Source: UBA287 sp034190325
GTDB taxonomy: Archaea; Thermoplasmatota; UBA186; UBA287
Length of the DNA: 19,000 bases
Assembly: GCA_034190325.1 (NCBI GenBank)
Contig: JAXHST010000083.1
Location: forward strand, 1 to 19,000
Direction of reading: 5' to 3'
Positions 1 through 7,378 of this stretch are shown one piece after another (within the stretch, counting starts at the first letter, position 1; each line of letters opens with the position of its first letter). Under the pieces are notes generated by a model. The model made no database searches, was not told the DNA's origin, and saw only the letters and a program-made list of their open reading frames with translations. A program made the position numbers and the translations under genes.

Positions 1-168
1 TCTTTAGCTTTAACCTCTGTCTCCTGATTCTCTTTATCTTTAGCTTTAACCTCTGTCTCCTGATTCTCTTTATCTTTAGCTTTAACCTCTGTCTCCTGAT
101 TCTCTTTATCTTTAGCTTTAGCCTCTGTCTCCTGATTCTCTTTATCTTTAGCTTTAGCCTCTGTCTCC
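1..168 (-). repeat. 36-bp in-frame tandem repeat in the uS3 tail
   Basis: Four full 36-bp units (1-36, 37-72, 73-108, 109-144) plus a partial fifth (145-168) are almost identical at the DNA level. The only difference I see is GTT versus GCT at one codon. Read on the minus strand, each unit encodes ETEVKAKDKENQ (or ETEAKAKDKENQ). The array continues past the left edge, so the copy number is unknown. The near-perfect nucleotide identity points to recent expansion. Confidence 0.95.
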
Positions 169-872
169 TTCTTCTTCCTAGGCCTCTTCTCCTTTTTCCC
201 TTTCTTGGCGGTCTTTTTTTCTTCTTTCTCTTTCGCCTCCGCTTCCACTTTTACTTCTTCCTTTTCTTCTTTGATCGTTTCCTCTGTGATCTCTATGGGC
301 TCGGATGGCTCCACAGCTCCTTTTTCCATTATCTTTACAGTAACCCCTATGGTGCCGGGCTTTGTATAAGCGATAGCGTACCCTGTCTTCACCCATTTCT
401 CTGCGAAATCACCACAGTACTTTATATGCCCGCTGGTGAACTTCTCTGTTCTATGCCTATCGCCAGTAAGCTTCCCCGCAAAAACTATCTGGCAGCCCGG
501 CGCACCGGCACGCATTATGTCCCTGATAAAGTTATGACCAAGACGCCTGAAATGCCACCCCCTCTCAATCAGGTTTGCCATTTTGCTGGCAACGATCATA
601 GGATTAAGATTCGGATTCTTCTCTTCTACAACCTCGATTATTGGGTTTTCTATACCGAACTCTGACTTCAGATCATTTGTCAAAGAGGATATTAACTTTC
701 CTCCTCTACCTATCACCAGGCCCGGCCTTTCAACCACGAGCACAATTCTGGTGCCAATAAGCGTCCTTTGTATCTCTGCACCACCAAAACCTGCTCTTCT
801 AACCCTATCCCTTAAGTACTCAAGCAAAAGTTCTTTTTTTATGTTCTCATTGACGAGCTTCTCTTCAATCAT
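1..872 (-). CDS. rps3: 30S ribosomal protein uS3 (archaeal), 3' end outside window
   Basis: Component of the small-subunit head, at the mRNA entry site. The reading frame starts at the ATG at 872 and stays open to the left edge, so about 290 residues are visible and the stop lies outside. The KH domain is clear, with VIGRGGK at residues 53-59 (the GxxG loop). The C-terminal domain follows, around residues 128-182, with GDRHRTEKFTSGHIKY near 137-151. After about residue 185 the protein becomes a highly charged Glu/Lys tail. From about residue 236 this turns into a perfect 12-residue tandem repeat (see the repeat entry). Archaeal uS3 is usually about 200-250 residues, so this one is long. Its ATG overlaps the uL22 stop in an ATGA, indicating translational coupling. 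Identity is certain. The function of the repeat tail is unknown. Confidence 0.97.
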   Translation of the reverse strand, partial: MIEEKLVNENIKKELLLEYLRDRVRRAGFGGAEIQRTLIGTRIVLVVERPGLVIGRGGKLISSLTNDLKSEFGIENPIIEVVEEKNPNLNPMIVASKMANLIERGWHFRRLGHNFIRDIMRAGAPGCQIVFAGKLTGDRHRTEKFTSGHIKYCGDFAEKWVKTGYAIAYTKPGTIGVTVKIMEKGAVEPSEPIEITEETIKEEKEEVKVEAEAKEKEEKKTAKKGKKEKRPRKKKETEAKAKDKENQETEAKAKDKENQETEVKAKDKENQETEVKAKDKENQETEVKAK

Positions 873-1306
873 TCCGTTTCCTCCACTATGATCTCTACAT
901 CTGAAGTTCTCTCGCTATGCTCCCCGCTTCTGCCCTGTGCCTTTGGCATATAACGCTTTATCTTCCTTCCGGGATAGGCTGAGGCATGCTTTATCCTCAG
1001 CTTTTCACTATCCAATCCCTTAAACTCTGCATTTGCTACAGCCTCTCTCAGCAGCTCAAGCACTTTCCGGGATGATTTAACAGGATATCTCCCGCAACCT
1101 ATGCCTTTTCTGTGGGCTTTTTTATATTTTGTATAGCGCACAGGCTTTTTTAGGGCTATGACCTCCTCAAGATACTTTTCAGCATTGGGGGTGCTCATCC
1201 CTACTATCTCCTTACAAACCTCTCTGGAGTGCTTCGGGCTTATGTGAAGGTCTCTGCCGCAAACGGAAGCGCACTTCTCTCTATCAAACTCTATGCTGTA
1301 CTTCAT
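869..1306 (-). CDS. rpl22: 50S ribosomal protein uL22
   Basis: Lines the nascent-peptide exit tunnel of the large subunit. It has 145 residues, within the archaeal range of about 150. The sequence KHSREVCKEIVGM near residues 24-36 and the conserved tail KRYMPKAQGRSG (residues 117-128, in the loop that reaches into the tunnel) are typical. The ATG at 1306 lies 4 nt after the uS19 stop. The stop overlaps the uS3 start (ATGA). The C-terminus SDVEIIVEETE is also typical of archaeal members. Confidence 0.97.
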   Translation of the reverse strand: MKYSIEFDREKCASVCGRDLHISPKHSREVCKEIVGMSTPNAEKYLEEVIALKKPVRYTKYKKAHRKGIGCGRYPVKSSRKVLELLREAVANAEFKGLDSEKLRIKHASAYPGRKIKRYMPKAQGRSGEHSERTSDVEIIVEETE

Positions 1307-1310
1307 GCTA

Positions 1311-1718
1311 TCACTTCAATGGCAGGAACTTCGAACTCCTTGTTGCCCCAACTCCTGGGCCTCCATGCTTTATGAACCTTCTGGTCAGAGCAAACTCACC
1401 CAGATAATGGCCAACCATCTCCGGAGCTATTGAAAGCTGAACAAAATCCTTTCCGTTGTGCACCGCAACTTTCTTCCCCACGAAATCTGGCAGGATTATC
1501 ATATCCCTCTGGTGGGTTCTGATCACCTTATTCCCATCGCTCGCCCTTATCTTCTGCCATAGTTTCATCTGATCCTCTGTCAAACCTCTCTTAAAGGTCC
1601 TTCTTGCCCTTGCCGGAAGGATATCCATGTACTCTTCAGGATCAATTCCAACAAGCTCCTCTACTCTTTTTCCCCTAATCTTGAATTCTTTCTTTTTCCT
1701 CATTTCTGGCCTTGACAT
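1311..1718 (-). CDS. rps19: 30S ribosomal protein uS19
   Basis: Head protein of the small subunit that contacts uS13 and the A-site tRNA. The frame can begin at a GTG (1721) or at the ATG three nt further in (1718). I prefer the ATG, because the GAGGTGA Shine-Dalgarno sequence then has about 4-5 nt spacing, while from the GTG there is almost none. The protein has about 135 residues, normal for archaeal uS19 (homologous to eukaryotic S15). The core signature VGHYLGEFALTRR and the C-terminal KHGGPGVGATRSSKF match the family. The Shine-Dalgarno sequence lies inside the last codons of uL2. Confidence 0.96.
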   Translation of the reverse strand: MSRPEMRKKKEFKIRGKRVEELVGIDPEEYMDILPARARRTFKRGLTEDQMKLWQKIRASDGNKVIRTHQRDMIILPDFVGKKVAVHNGKDFVQLSIAPEMVGHYLGEFALTRRFIKHGGPGVGATRSSKFLPLK

Positions 1719-1722
1719 CACA

Positions 1723-2409
1723 TCACCTCTTACCTGTGCGCTTAGCAGCTACACTCCCAATCTTTCTTCCCGGAGACGCATTACGCCCTGGGGTCTTTGG
1801 CTTACCCGGGTGCTGGTGAGCACCGCCCCCGAATGGGTGATCAACAGGGTTCTTTGCGACACCCCTAACCTTCGGAAAGACTTTTGGTTTGTTCTTTATA
1901 ACTTTTTTCTTTTTACCGGCTTTAAGAACGGGCTTTTCCTTTCTACCGCCGCCGGCCGCTATCCCGGTTGTGGCCCTGCAATCAATACTAACCTGCTTGA
2001 ATTTCCCGGAAGGGAGTTTTATCGTTGCGCTGCGCTCGTCCTTGCTCACAAGAAGTGCATAGGTGCCGGCGCTCCTTATGAGCTTGCCCCCATCAAGGGG
2101 ATTAACCTCAATGTTAAAGATCGCAGAACCTTCTGGCACATCTCTAAGCTTCAGAACAGAATAGCGTGATAGCTCTCCTGCAATAAATTCGTCACCAACA
2201 CCTATGCCCTCAGGGGCTATGAATTCGTATATACCCTCTGGAAACTCTACACGGGCTAAGGGCGCGGTTCTGGCAGGATCGTTCATTAGCTCCTTGACCA
2301 CACCTTTGCCCTCAATAGCAGGGTATCTAACGTCAGCGACATACCTGTGGCTCGGTGCTCTGTATATACTTCCTTTCCCTCTCCTCTGTACTATCAATCT
2401 CTTACCCAT
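1723..2409 (-). CDS. rpl2: 50S ribosomal protein uL2
   Basis: Large-subunit protein near the peptidyl-transferase centre, needed for subunit association. It has 228 residues, close to the archaeal norm of about 235-240. The N-terminus MGKRLIVQRRGKGSIYRAPS and the segment VRGVAKNPVDHPFGGGAHQH (around residues 182-201, including the conserved His of the GGGxH motif) are diagnostic. The start overlaps the last base of the uL23 stop (TAATG), so translation is probably coupled. Confidence 0.97.
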   Translation of the reverse strand: MGKRLIVQRRGKGSIYRAPSHRYVADVRYPAIEGKGVVKELMNDPARTAPLARVEFPEGIYEFIAPEGIGVGDEFIAGELSRYSVLKLRDVPEGSAIFNIEVNPLDGGKLIRSAGTYALLVSKDERSATIKLPSGKFKQVSIDCRATTGIAAGGGRKEKPVLKAGKKKKVIKNKPKVFPKVRGVAKNPVDHPFGGGAHQHPGKPKTPGRNASPGRKIGSVAAKRTGKR

Positions 2410-2654
2410 TACATCACCCCTATCCTTGTAGCGATATCGCTTGCAGAGTACTCCGGAGCAAGCTTTACTGTGGCTATCTTTCCCTTCTTACCTATCTTCA
2501 CTGTTATCTTCTCCACCTTCACCTCAAGAAGTTTCTCCACTTCCTCAACAAGCTCTGTTTTATTTGCATCCCTGGCTACCAGAAACTGAAGGCTGTTCTC
2601 TCTATCAATCAGCGCAAAGGTTTTCTCTGTTGCATAGGGACTTATGATCTTCAT
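2409..2654 (-). CDS. rpl23: 50S ribosomal protein uL23
   Basis: Binds 23S rRNA at the tunnel exit and serves as a docking site for SRP and chaperones. It has 81 residues, the short archaeal form. The motif PYATEKTFALIDRENSLQF at the N-terminus and the middle part VEKLLEVKVEKITVKIGKKG match the family. The start overlaps the uL4 stop in an ATGA, and the stop overlaps the uL2 start. Confidence 0.96.
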   Translation of the reverse strand: MKIISPYATEKTFALIDRENSLQFLVARDANKTELVEEVEKLLEVKVEKITVKIGKKGKIATVKLAPEYSASDIATRIGVM

Positions 2655-3385
2655 TTCTCCAACCTCCTCAGCCCTTCAACAGCACTCTCTGTGTATATTA
2701 TTAACCTGCCACCGACACCTCCCGGGGCAACATCAGAGATCTTAAGATCTTTCGGTGCTCTGATATCTATGCCTGTGATGTTCTTCGCACCCTTCGGTCC
2801 CCTGGAAGAAACTATGAGTATAGACTTTGGTATTCTGTAACCATCTTTTCTCTTTTTCCTGCCCTCAAATGCTCTAAGAACATCATCGTAAACGCCAAGG
2901 GCAAGCAGAGCTTTTGTCACCTCTTTTGTTTTATCCAAACTTTCAAAAGCATCTTCAACAACCAGCGGAAAAGAGACTCTCTCATCAAACCTGTGACCTC
3001 TGAGAGATATCAGCTCTGGTCTGGCTGTAGCTGCCAGAGCGGAATGGAGAGCTTTTCTGTACTCCTTTCTGTTTATCTTAAGCGCCAGGCTCTTCTCGAC
3101 CTTAGGTGGATGAGCTCTTCTTCCCCCGACTGCCTGGGGGACAAATGCTGCTCTTGAGCTGCCTGTGAGCCTCGGTATCCTTGAAACACCCCTGCCAACA
3201 CCCCATGAAGAAACAGCATGCCTCTTTCCTGCTCCTTTGTAAGCACCGTATGGTTTTCTTTCCCTGCTCCTCTCAGCAACAAATGCCCTGTTTATAAGGT
3301 CTTTTCTTACGGGAACAGAAAAGAAAGAGGGCATCTCTATCTCCTTCAACATTTCCCCTTCAATAGAGAGCACAGAGGTTTTCAT
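2651..3385 (-). CDS. rpl4: 50S ribosomal protein uL4
   Basis: Large-subunit protein whose extended loop helps line the exit tunnel. It has 244 residues, typical for Archaea. Recognisable parts are RKPYGAYKGAGKRHAVSSWG (residues 43-62) and VGGRRAHPPKVEKSLALKIN (residues 86-105), which form the tunnel loop, and the Rossmann-like C-terminal half with SILIVSSRGPKGAKNITGI. It overlaps uL3 and uL23 by 4 nt on either side. Confidence 0.97.
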   Translation of the reverse strand: MKTSVLSIEGEMLKEIEMPSFFSVPVRKDLINRAFVAERSRERKPYGAYKGAGKRHAVSSWGVGRGVSRIPRLTGSSRAAFVPQAVGGRRAHPPKVEKSLALKINRKEYRKALHSALAATARPELISLRGHRFDERVSFPLVVEDAFESLDKTKEVTKALLALGVYDDVLRAFEGRKKRKDGYRIPKSILIVSSRGPKGAKNITGIDIRAPKDLKISDVAPGGVGGRLIIYTESAVEGLRRLEK

Positions 3386-4308
3386 CTTCCTACCCCCTGT
3401 TTCGATGCCAGAGAAACATAGTTGAGAGCAGGCTTCTCCACCTCAACCCTTGCAAGGTATCTTACGCTATCCCTAAGCCTTATAAGCCTTTTCGCTGGTC
3501 CAGGAACGCTGCCATGGATAAGCACGTAACCGTTTCTGACCAGACCGTAATTAACGAAGCCACCGGCAGGATTTATCTCCTCAGCTTTATCGCCCACCAG
3601 CAGTAACCTCTTGTTATACTCTGTCCTCTGATGATATCCCATCTGCCCTGCCTGTGGCACAGTGCTTCTTATGAAACTGGGGTGCTTTGGGCCCTGCGTC
3701 CCGATCATTCTCCTGTGCTTTGAGTTTTTGTGTGATAGAAGCTTCACATGCCAGCGCTTTACGTGCCCCTGATAACCTTTGCCCTTTGTCACACCTATAA
3801 CATCAAGCATCTGTCCGTCTTTAGCATAATCCTTTACTGTTATCTCCTTGCCTACCAGAGATTCTGCATATGCTATTCTCTGCTCGACTTCCCCGCCCCC
3901 TATGCGGATCTCCATTGTTTCGGGTCTCTTCTTTGGAATGCCTGTTATTAGATCTGGCTGTGTTTGTGCAACAACCCTGACCTCACACACGTCGCTCTTA
4001 TCCTCCTCCTTGCTAACAGCCTTTAAACCATAGGGGTCTGAGGAATAATATTTAACGCCAACAACCTTCATTGGCGGGGTCTCTATAACCGTAACAGGCA
4101 CCATAACCTCCTGCCCAGAGGTGGTGCTCGTTGGTCTGTAATCGACCAGCAGGACGTGGGTCATTCCAACCTTGTAGCCTGCAAAGCCCTGAAGCTTTGG
4201 AGTGCTACCATCCGCTGCCCATGCCTTTACATGCGGGATTTCGCTTCTGACCCTCTTTCTGGGAGAGTAGCCATGAGATCCTCTTTTTGGATGATGTGGT
4301 GTTGCCAT
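3382..4308 (-). CDS. rpl3: 50S ribosomal protein uL3
   Basis: First gene of the visible ribosomal operon. The protein helps form the peptidyl-transferase centre. It has 308 residues, slightly short for Archaea (about 330-350). The archaeal/eukaryotic N-terminus HHPKRGSHGYSPRKR, the GYKVGMTHV segment and DVIGVTKGKGYQGHVKRWHV followed by IGTQGPKHPSFIRSTVPQAG are clear. The ATG at 4308 has a good Shine-Dalgarno sequence, AAGGAG, 7 nt upstream. The best TATA box lies about 150 bp upstream (4455-4462), which gives an unusually long leader for this genome. Confidence 0.97.
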   Translation of the reverse strand: MATPHHPKRGSHGYSPRKRVRSEIPHVKAWAADGSTPKLQGFAGYKVGMTHVLLVDYRPTSTTSGQEVMVPVTVIETPPMKVVGVKYYSSDPYGLKAVSKEEDKSDVCEVRVVAQTQPDLITGIPKKRPETMEIRIGGGEVEQRIAYAESLVGKEITVKDYAKDGQMLDVIGVTKGKGYQGHVKRWHVKLLSHKNSKHRRMIGTQGPKHPSFIRSTVPQAGQMGYHQRTEYNKRLLLVGDKAEEINPAGGFVNYGLVRNGYVLIHGSVPGPAKRLIRLRDSVRYLARVEVEKPALNYVSLASKQGVGR

Positions 4309-4454
4309 TGTATCGCTCCTTTTCTTTTCTTTGCTTCTTAACTGAATTTTTCTTCAGCTCATCTTCTTAGCTCAGCCGTAATGCGTAAATGGGATGCTTC
4401 GAGCAGAGCCCGGTGCATTTGGCAGAGCAGAGCAAAGGAAAATTGTGTTTGTTC

Positions 4455-4462
4455 TATTTAAA
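4455..4462 (-). promoter_or_regulatory. TATA box of the uL3 ribosomal operon
   Basis: TTTAAATA on the minus strand, an archaeal-type TATA box. Initiation about 25 nt downstream would fall near 4430, giving a 5' leader of about 120 nt before the uL3 ATG. I see no better TATA box nearer to the gene. Confidence 0.65.
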
Positions 4463-4766
4463 TGTCTCGTTTTTCTGCGGCGTCGAACAATTTAATAGAA
4501 ATAGATCTACCATGCAAAACATAATAGTCCTCAGTTCATCCCTGTAAGCGCATCATAAAAGAAATGGTTGCTTCGCACTGCTTGCAGATCTTATCTCTCC
4601 TCCAGCTCTCCAATGCACTCAGTTTTTTCATCAGTTATTCTCAGCAGTTGATCTGTCTTTACATTAACTGCTGTTCTTTGATCCATTCCTTCCTGACAAT
4701 GGCAATAATGGTATTACTCAACTTAAAAATTACAGTATACCTGATACAAAAATAAATAAAATACAT

Positions 4767-4774
4767 GTATATAT
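4767..4774 (+). promoter_or_regulatory. TATA box of nadC
   Basis: GTATATAT lies about 22-25 nt before the nadC ATG at 4792. Initiation would fall at or next to the start codon, implying a leaderless mRNA. No Shine-Dalgarno sequence is present before the ATG, which agrees. Confidence 0.7.
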
Positions 4775-4791
4775 AGAAACGATACAGCATT

Positions 4792-5610
4792 ATGAATGAC
4801 ATAATAGATATCGCTCTATCAGAGGATCTGCGCTCCGGCGACATAACGACAGATTCTCTCATACCTTCAGGGATCCTGGGAAAGGGTAAGCTGCTGGTAA
4901 AGGAGGAGGGGGTTCTCGCAGGCATAGAGGTGGCTTCTGATGTTTTTCACAGGGTAGAGCCCTCGCTAGAATTTCATGAGCTTATTCATGACGGCTCAAA
5001 GGTGAAGCCTGGGGATATCATAGCAACGATCTCCGGCCCTGTTTCAGGGATTCTAAAGGCTGAGCGAACGGCTCTGAACTTCCTGCAGCACATGAGCGGC
5101 ATAGCGACCATCACTGCGAGGTATGTCGAAGAGGCTTCAGGGTTCAAAGCCCGCATTCTGGACACAAGAAAAACGATACCCGGTATGAGATCCCTGGAAA
5201 AATACGCTGTGAGAGCAGGAGGAGGAAAGAATCACAGACAGAGCCTCGGGGATATGGTTCTGATAAAGGATAATCACCTTGCTGTTCTAAACTCAAAAGG
5301 CATAAGCCTGGGGGAGGCTGTAGAGATGGTAAAAAGATTAGCCAGGGTTGAGGTGGAGGCGAAGTCTCTGGAGCAGGTAAATGAAGCCCTTGAGGCTGGT
5401 GCGGATATCATAATGCTGGATAACATGAGCATAGATGACATGCGCCTTGCGGTTGAGCTTTGCAGGGGCAAGGTAAAGCTGGAAGCTTCAGGCGGGATCA
5501 CTCTGGAAAACGTGCGCGCCGTAGCAGAAACTGGCGTTGACTTCATATCTGCAGGATCTCTGACGCACTCCGCGAGAGCACTTGATATTAGCCTTGAGCT
5601 GGAGGTATAG
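4792..5610 (+). CDS. nadC: Nicotinate-nucleotide pyrophosphorylase (carboxylating)
   Basis: Quinolinate phosphoribosyltransferase: quinolinate + PRPP give nicotinate mononucleotide, CO2 and PPi in de novo NAD synthesis. Cytosolic, normally a dimer or hexamer. It has 272 residues, the usual family length. Visible signatures are GDITTDSL (residues 16-23), AERTALNFLQHMSGIAT (90-106), DTRKTIPGMRSLEKYAV (124-140), GGGKNHRQSLGDMVLIKDNH (143-162), IMLDNMS (207-213) and EASGGITLENV (231-241). These carry the Arg, His and Lys residues that bind quinolinate and the Glu/Asp of the PRPP site. The gene is monocistronic, facing away from the ribosomal operon and ending 36 nt from the convergent glycosidase gene. 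No nadA or nadB is visible. Confidence 0.96.
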   Translation: MNDIIDIALSEDLRSGDITTDSLIPSGILGKGKLLVKEEGVLAGIEVASDVFHRVEPSLEFHELIHDGSKVKPGDIIATISGPVSGILKAERTALNFLQHMSGIATITARYVEEASGFKARILDTRKTIPGMRSLEKYAVRAGGGKNHRQSLGDMVLIKDNHLAVLNSKGISLGEAVEMVKRLARVEVEAKSLEQVNEALEAGADIIMLDNMSIDDMRLAVELCRGKVKLEASGGITLENVRAVAETGVDFISAGSLTHSARALDISLELEV

Positions 5611-5646
5611 GATATAGTACAGATAACACCATAAGCATGGAAAGGA

Positions 5647-6804
5647 TCAGATCCCTGCAAGGTTCAAAGAATTAACAAGTTTGCTTATGGATTGATAATC
5701 CATAAGATGGTTATAGAGTCTCTGGAATGGCTGAAAACTGAGGAAAAGAGATGCTATTATATATAGATAAATATTTATCAGGATCGAAGCACTTTTGCTC
5801 TCTAGAAGCAGTATGGATAGCCTATCCTTCATGCTTTCACTTTCGTGAATCCTATTCACCTCTCCATTCTCTATGATCTCTCTGACTGCGGTGAGCTCCT
5901 TAAATGCCTGTTTCTCTGTTCCGTCAGAGCGAATAAGGCCAAAAGAGCGCTCTTTTGCGTTAGTCTCTTCTTCATTATCCTTATACGTATATACGAACAC
6001 CCCTTCGGCACCAGCGTTATATGATGCTATCATGGCGTTTTTCACAAACTCTGCCTGTTCTTCTTCAGACCTATAGAAGGTGCTGAGCCCTGTTTCCAGC
6101 ACAACGACTCTATAACCCATTGCCCTCAGTCTTTCTATCTCCCTTCCTAGAACCGCGGGGCTTTTATAAGCATTCAGCGCTATTAAATCAAAGTCCACAT
6201 AGCCCTTAGCACGATCTATCCATTCAAGGTATCCCGGAGAAAGGGAGATACTGAGCGCCATGATAGCACTTTCATCACCTTTAAGCACGCCTCTGGCTAT
6301 AGCACGCATGGTTGAAAGCATCTCTTTCTCGGGCAGAAGGGCTGTCCTCCATTCACTGAGCACATGTATAAGGAAGTTGTTTGGCTCATTCTCTATTGCG
6401 TAATAATCTATCCCATCCCCATACCTCTCTGCAACAGCTGATGCATAGCGCTCTATATACCGGTTATATTCCTCTCTACTTAAGCTCTGGCTCCATTCCG
6501 GCACAGTGCTCCTTACGCCATTGTATCCATTCCCGACTCGAGCAAAAATCCTTATGCCTTTTTTCCCCGCCTCAGCCACCATAGCATCATAGTATGAAAA
6601 ATCGAAAGAACCTTTCTCCGACTCAATATCCCTCCATGCAAAGTCTACAGCTATCCACCCAGCTCCGGAGCCAGAGATCTTTGCGATGTCCTCGGATCCT
6701 ATTTTATAGGATTCAAAAGGTATGTGGTATGCTACGATGCCTATCATAAAGTCATTTGTTGCTGGTGATGCAACCAGCATGAGAGCCAGTAGCGCTATCT
6801 TCAC
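5647..6804 (-). CDS. Secreted, membrane-anchored clan GH-A-like glycoside hydrolase
   Basis: A 385-residue protein that looks like a retaining TIM-barrel glycosidase. A short hydrophobic signal sequence (MKIALLALMLVASPA) is followed by a barrel from about residue 20 to 315. The motif YYAIENEPNN puts the likely acid/base Glu at 140 after Asn139, the clan GH-A Asn-Glu pair. VVVLETGLS puts the likely nucleophile at Glu237. GSFDFSYYDAMV (65-76) is typical of GH39/GH42/GH5-like barrels. Near the C-terminus a hydrophobic stretch at about 340-357 could be a membrane anchor, with about 28 residues after it. The DNA of this tail is more AT-rich. The substrate cannot be told from the sequence. The start overlaps the PspC gene by 4 nt (ATGA), so the two are co-translated. 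Confidence 0.8.
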   Translation of the reverse strand: MKIALLALMLVASPATNDFMIGIVAYHIPFESYKIGSEDIAKISGSGAGWIAVDFAWRDIESEKGSFDFSYYDAMVAEAGKKGIRIFARVGNGYNGVRSTVPEWSQSLSREEYNRYIERYASAVAERYGDGIDYYAIENEPNNFLIHVLSEWRTALLPEKEMLSTMRAIARGVLKGDESAIMALSISLSPGYLEWIDRAKGYVDFDLIALNAYKSPAVLGREIERLRAMGYRVVVLETGLSTFYRSEEEQAEFVKNAMIASYNAGAEGVFVYTYKDNEEETNAKERSFGLIRSDGTEKQAFKELTAVREIIENGEVNRIHESESMKDRLSILLLESKSASILINIYLYIIASLFLSFQPFQRLYNHLMDYQSISKLVNSLNLAGI

Positions 6805-7262
6805 CTTCTCTCAACAGCCCAGTATATCACTATTGTGAGCCCCACCAGTATTGCTGCCATGCCGCCGACACTGTGTATGTAAAATCGCTCACCTATTATC
6901 CAGAGAAAACCAAGGCAGACAAAGAAAGAGCCTATAACAAGCAAGCCTCCATCTCCCTTTTTCCCTTCTTTGCTCTCTCTTTTTGTGTCCTGGGCTTCTT
7001 TTACCTCTCCTTCACTCTCCATTTTTGTGCCCTGGGTATCTTTTACCTCTCTAGCGCTGACATCTACAGCTTCCTCCGGCTCAAGAGGGACTATGAGCCA
7101 GCATATCAGATATGCTATTATACCTAACCCTGCAGAAAAGATGCACAGCAGGATCCATAGTATCCTGACGATGGCAGGGTCGATGTTGAAATACTCTGCT
7201 ATACCTCCGCACACCCCACCAAGGACCTTGCTCTTTCTGCTTCTGTAAAGTTTTTCAGCCAT
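6801..7262 (-). CDS. PspC-domain membrane protein
   Basis: A small membrane protein with an N-terminal PspC domain (KLYRSRKSKVLGGVCGGIAE, then YFNIDPAIVRILWILLCIFS). I choose the ATG at 7262 (MAEKLYRS). It lies directly at the domain border, and the upstream extension to 7367 has no family-like sequence. This gives 153 residues. Two hydrophobic segments follow the PspC motif (about residues 33-59), then an acidic linker containing a degenerate duplication (EVKDTQGTKMES / EVKEAQDTKRES), then two more membrane segments at the C-terminus. Bacterial PspC senses envelope stress. The archaeal role is unknown. The stop overlaps the glycoside hydrolase start, suggesting a joint envelope function. Confidence 0.82.
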   Translation of the reverse strand: MAEKLYRSRKSKVLGGVCGGIAEYFNIDPAIVRILWILLCIFSAGLGIIAYLICWLIVPLEPEEAVDVSAREVKDTQGTKMESEGEVKEAQDTKRESKEGKKGDGGLLVIGSFFVCLGFLWIIGERFYIHSVGGMAAILVGLTIVIYWAVERR

Positions 7263-7309
7263 AGATAAAATATCTCTTTTAGTATTTCTCTTTATCTTTC
7301 CATTCTGGT

Positions 7310-7344
7310 TTTTCATATAGTCTAAACAGAGTAAAGAGTGGTTG
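7310..7344. repeat. Left copy of a direct repeat flanking glpF-glpK
   Basis: Contains TTTTCATAT at 7310-7318 and CTAAACAGAGTAAAG at 7322-7336, continued by eight more bases that match the second copy at six positions. The second copy is at 9858-9897 in the same orientation. This copy lies between the glpK stop and the PspC gene. Confidence 0.7.
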
Positions 7345-7378
7345 CGTATCTCTATTTTACACTCCACAAGAAAAGAGA

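Larger units (their letters stand above)
4309..4791. other. Intergenic region between the ribosomal operon and nadC
   Basis: Divergent promoter region of 483 bp. From left to right it holds the uL3 leader (4309 to about 4430), the uL3 TATA box, a stretch of about 300 bp without a confident gene, and the nadC TATA box (4767-4774). The leader contains a short hairpin (CTGAA, 6-nt loop, TTCAG, around 4340-4356) and CTCTGCTC-type direct repeats (around 4397-4437). The middle stretch has a 31-codon minus-strand ORF at 4591-4686, covered under findings. No tRNA or canonical C/D box RNA was found. Confidence 0.6.

Noticed and set aside
1..168. 36-bp repeats resembling a CRISPR array
   Set aside because: The units are directly adjacent with no spacers and are in frame with uS3, encoding a 12-residue repeat.
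1627..2169. 180-codon plus-strand ORF across uS19/uL2
   Set aside because: It is antisense to well-established ribosomal genes and has no family-like sequence.
4525..4625. C/D box-like motifs (TGATGA, CTGA) on the minus strand
   Set aside because: The boxes are not at the spacing of archaeal guide RNAs and no D'/C' pair can be assigned.
4564..4925. ORFs of 63 and 88 codons between uL3 and nadC
   Set aside because: The minus-strand ORF overlaps nadC and its promoter, and the plus-strand one has no start signals or family. Both look like by-products of AT-rich DNA.
7263..7367. N-terminal extension of the PspC protein
   Set aside because: It is not similar to PspC proteins and includes the left repeat copy. 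The ATG at 7262 sits at the domain border. An in-frame ATG at 7316 is a weaker alternative.
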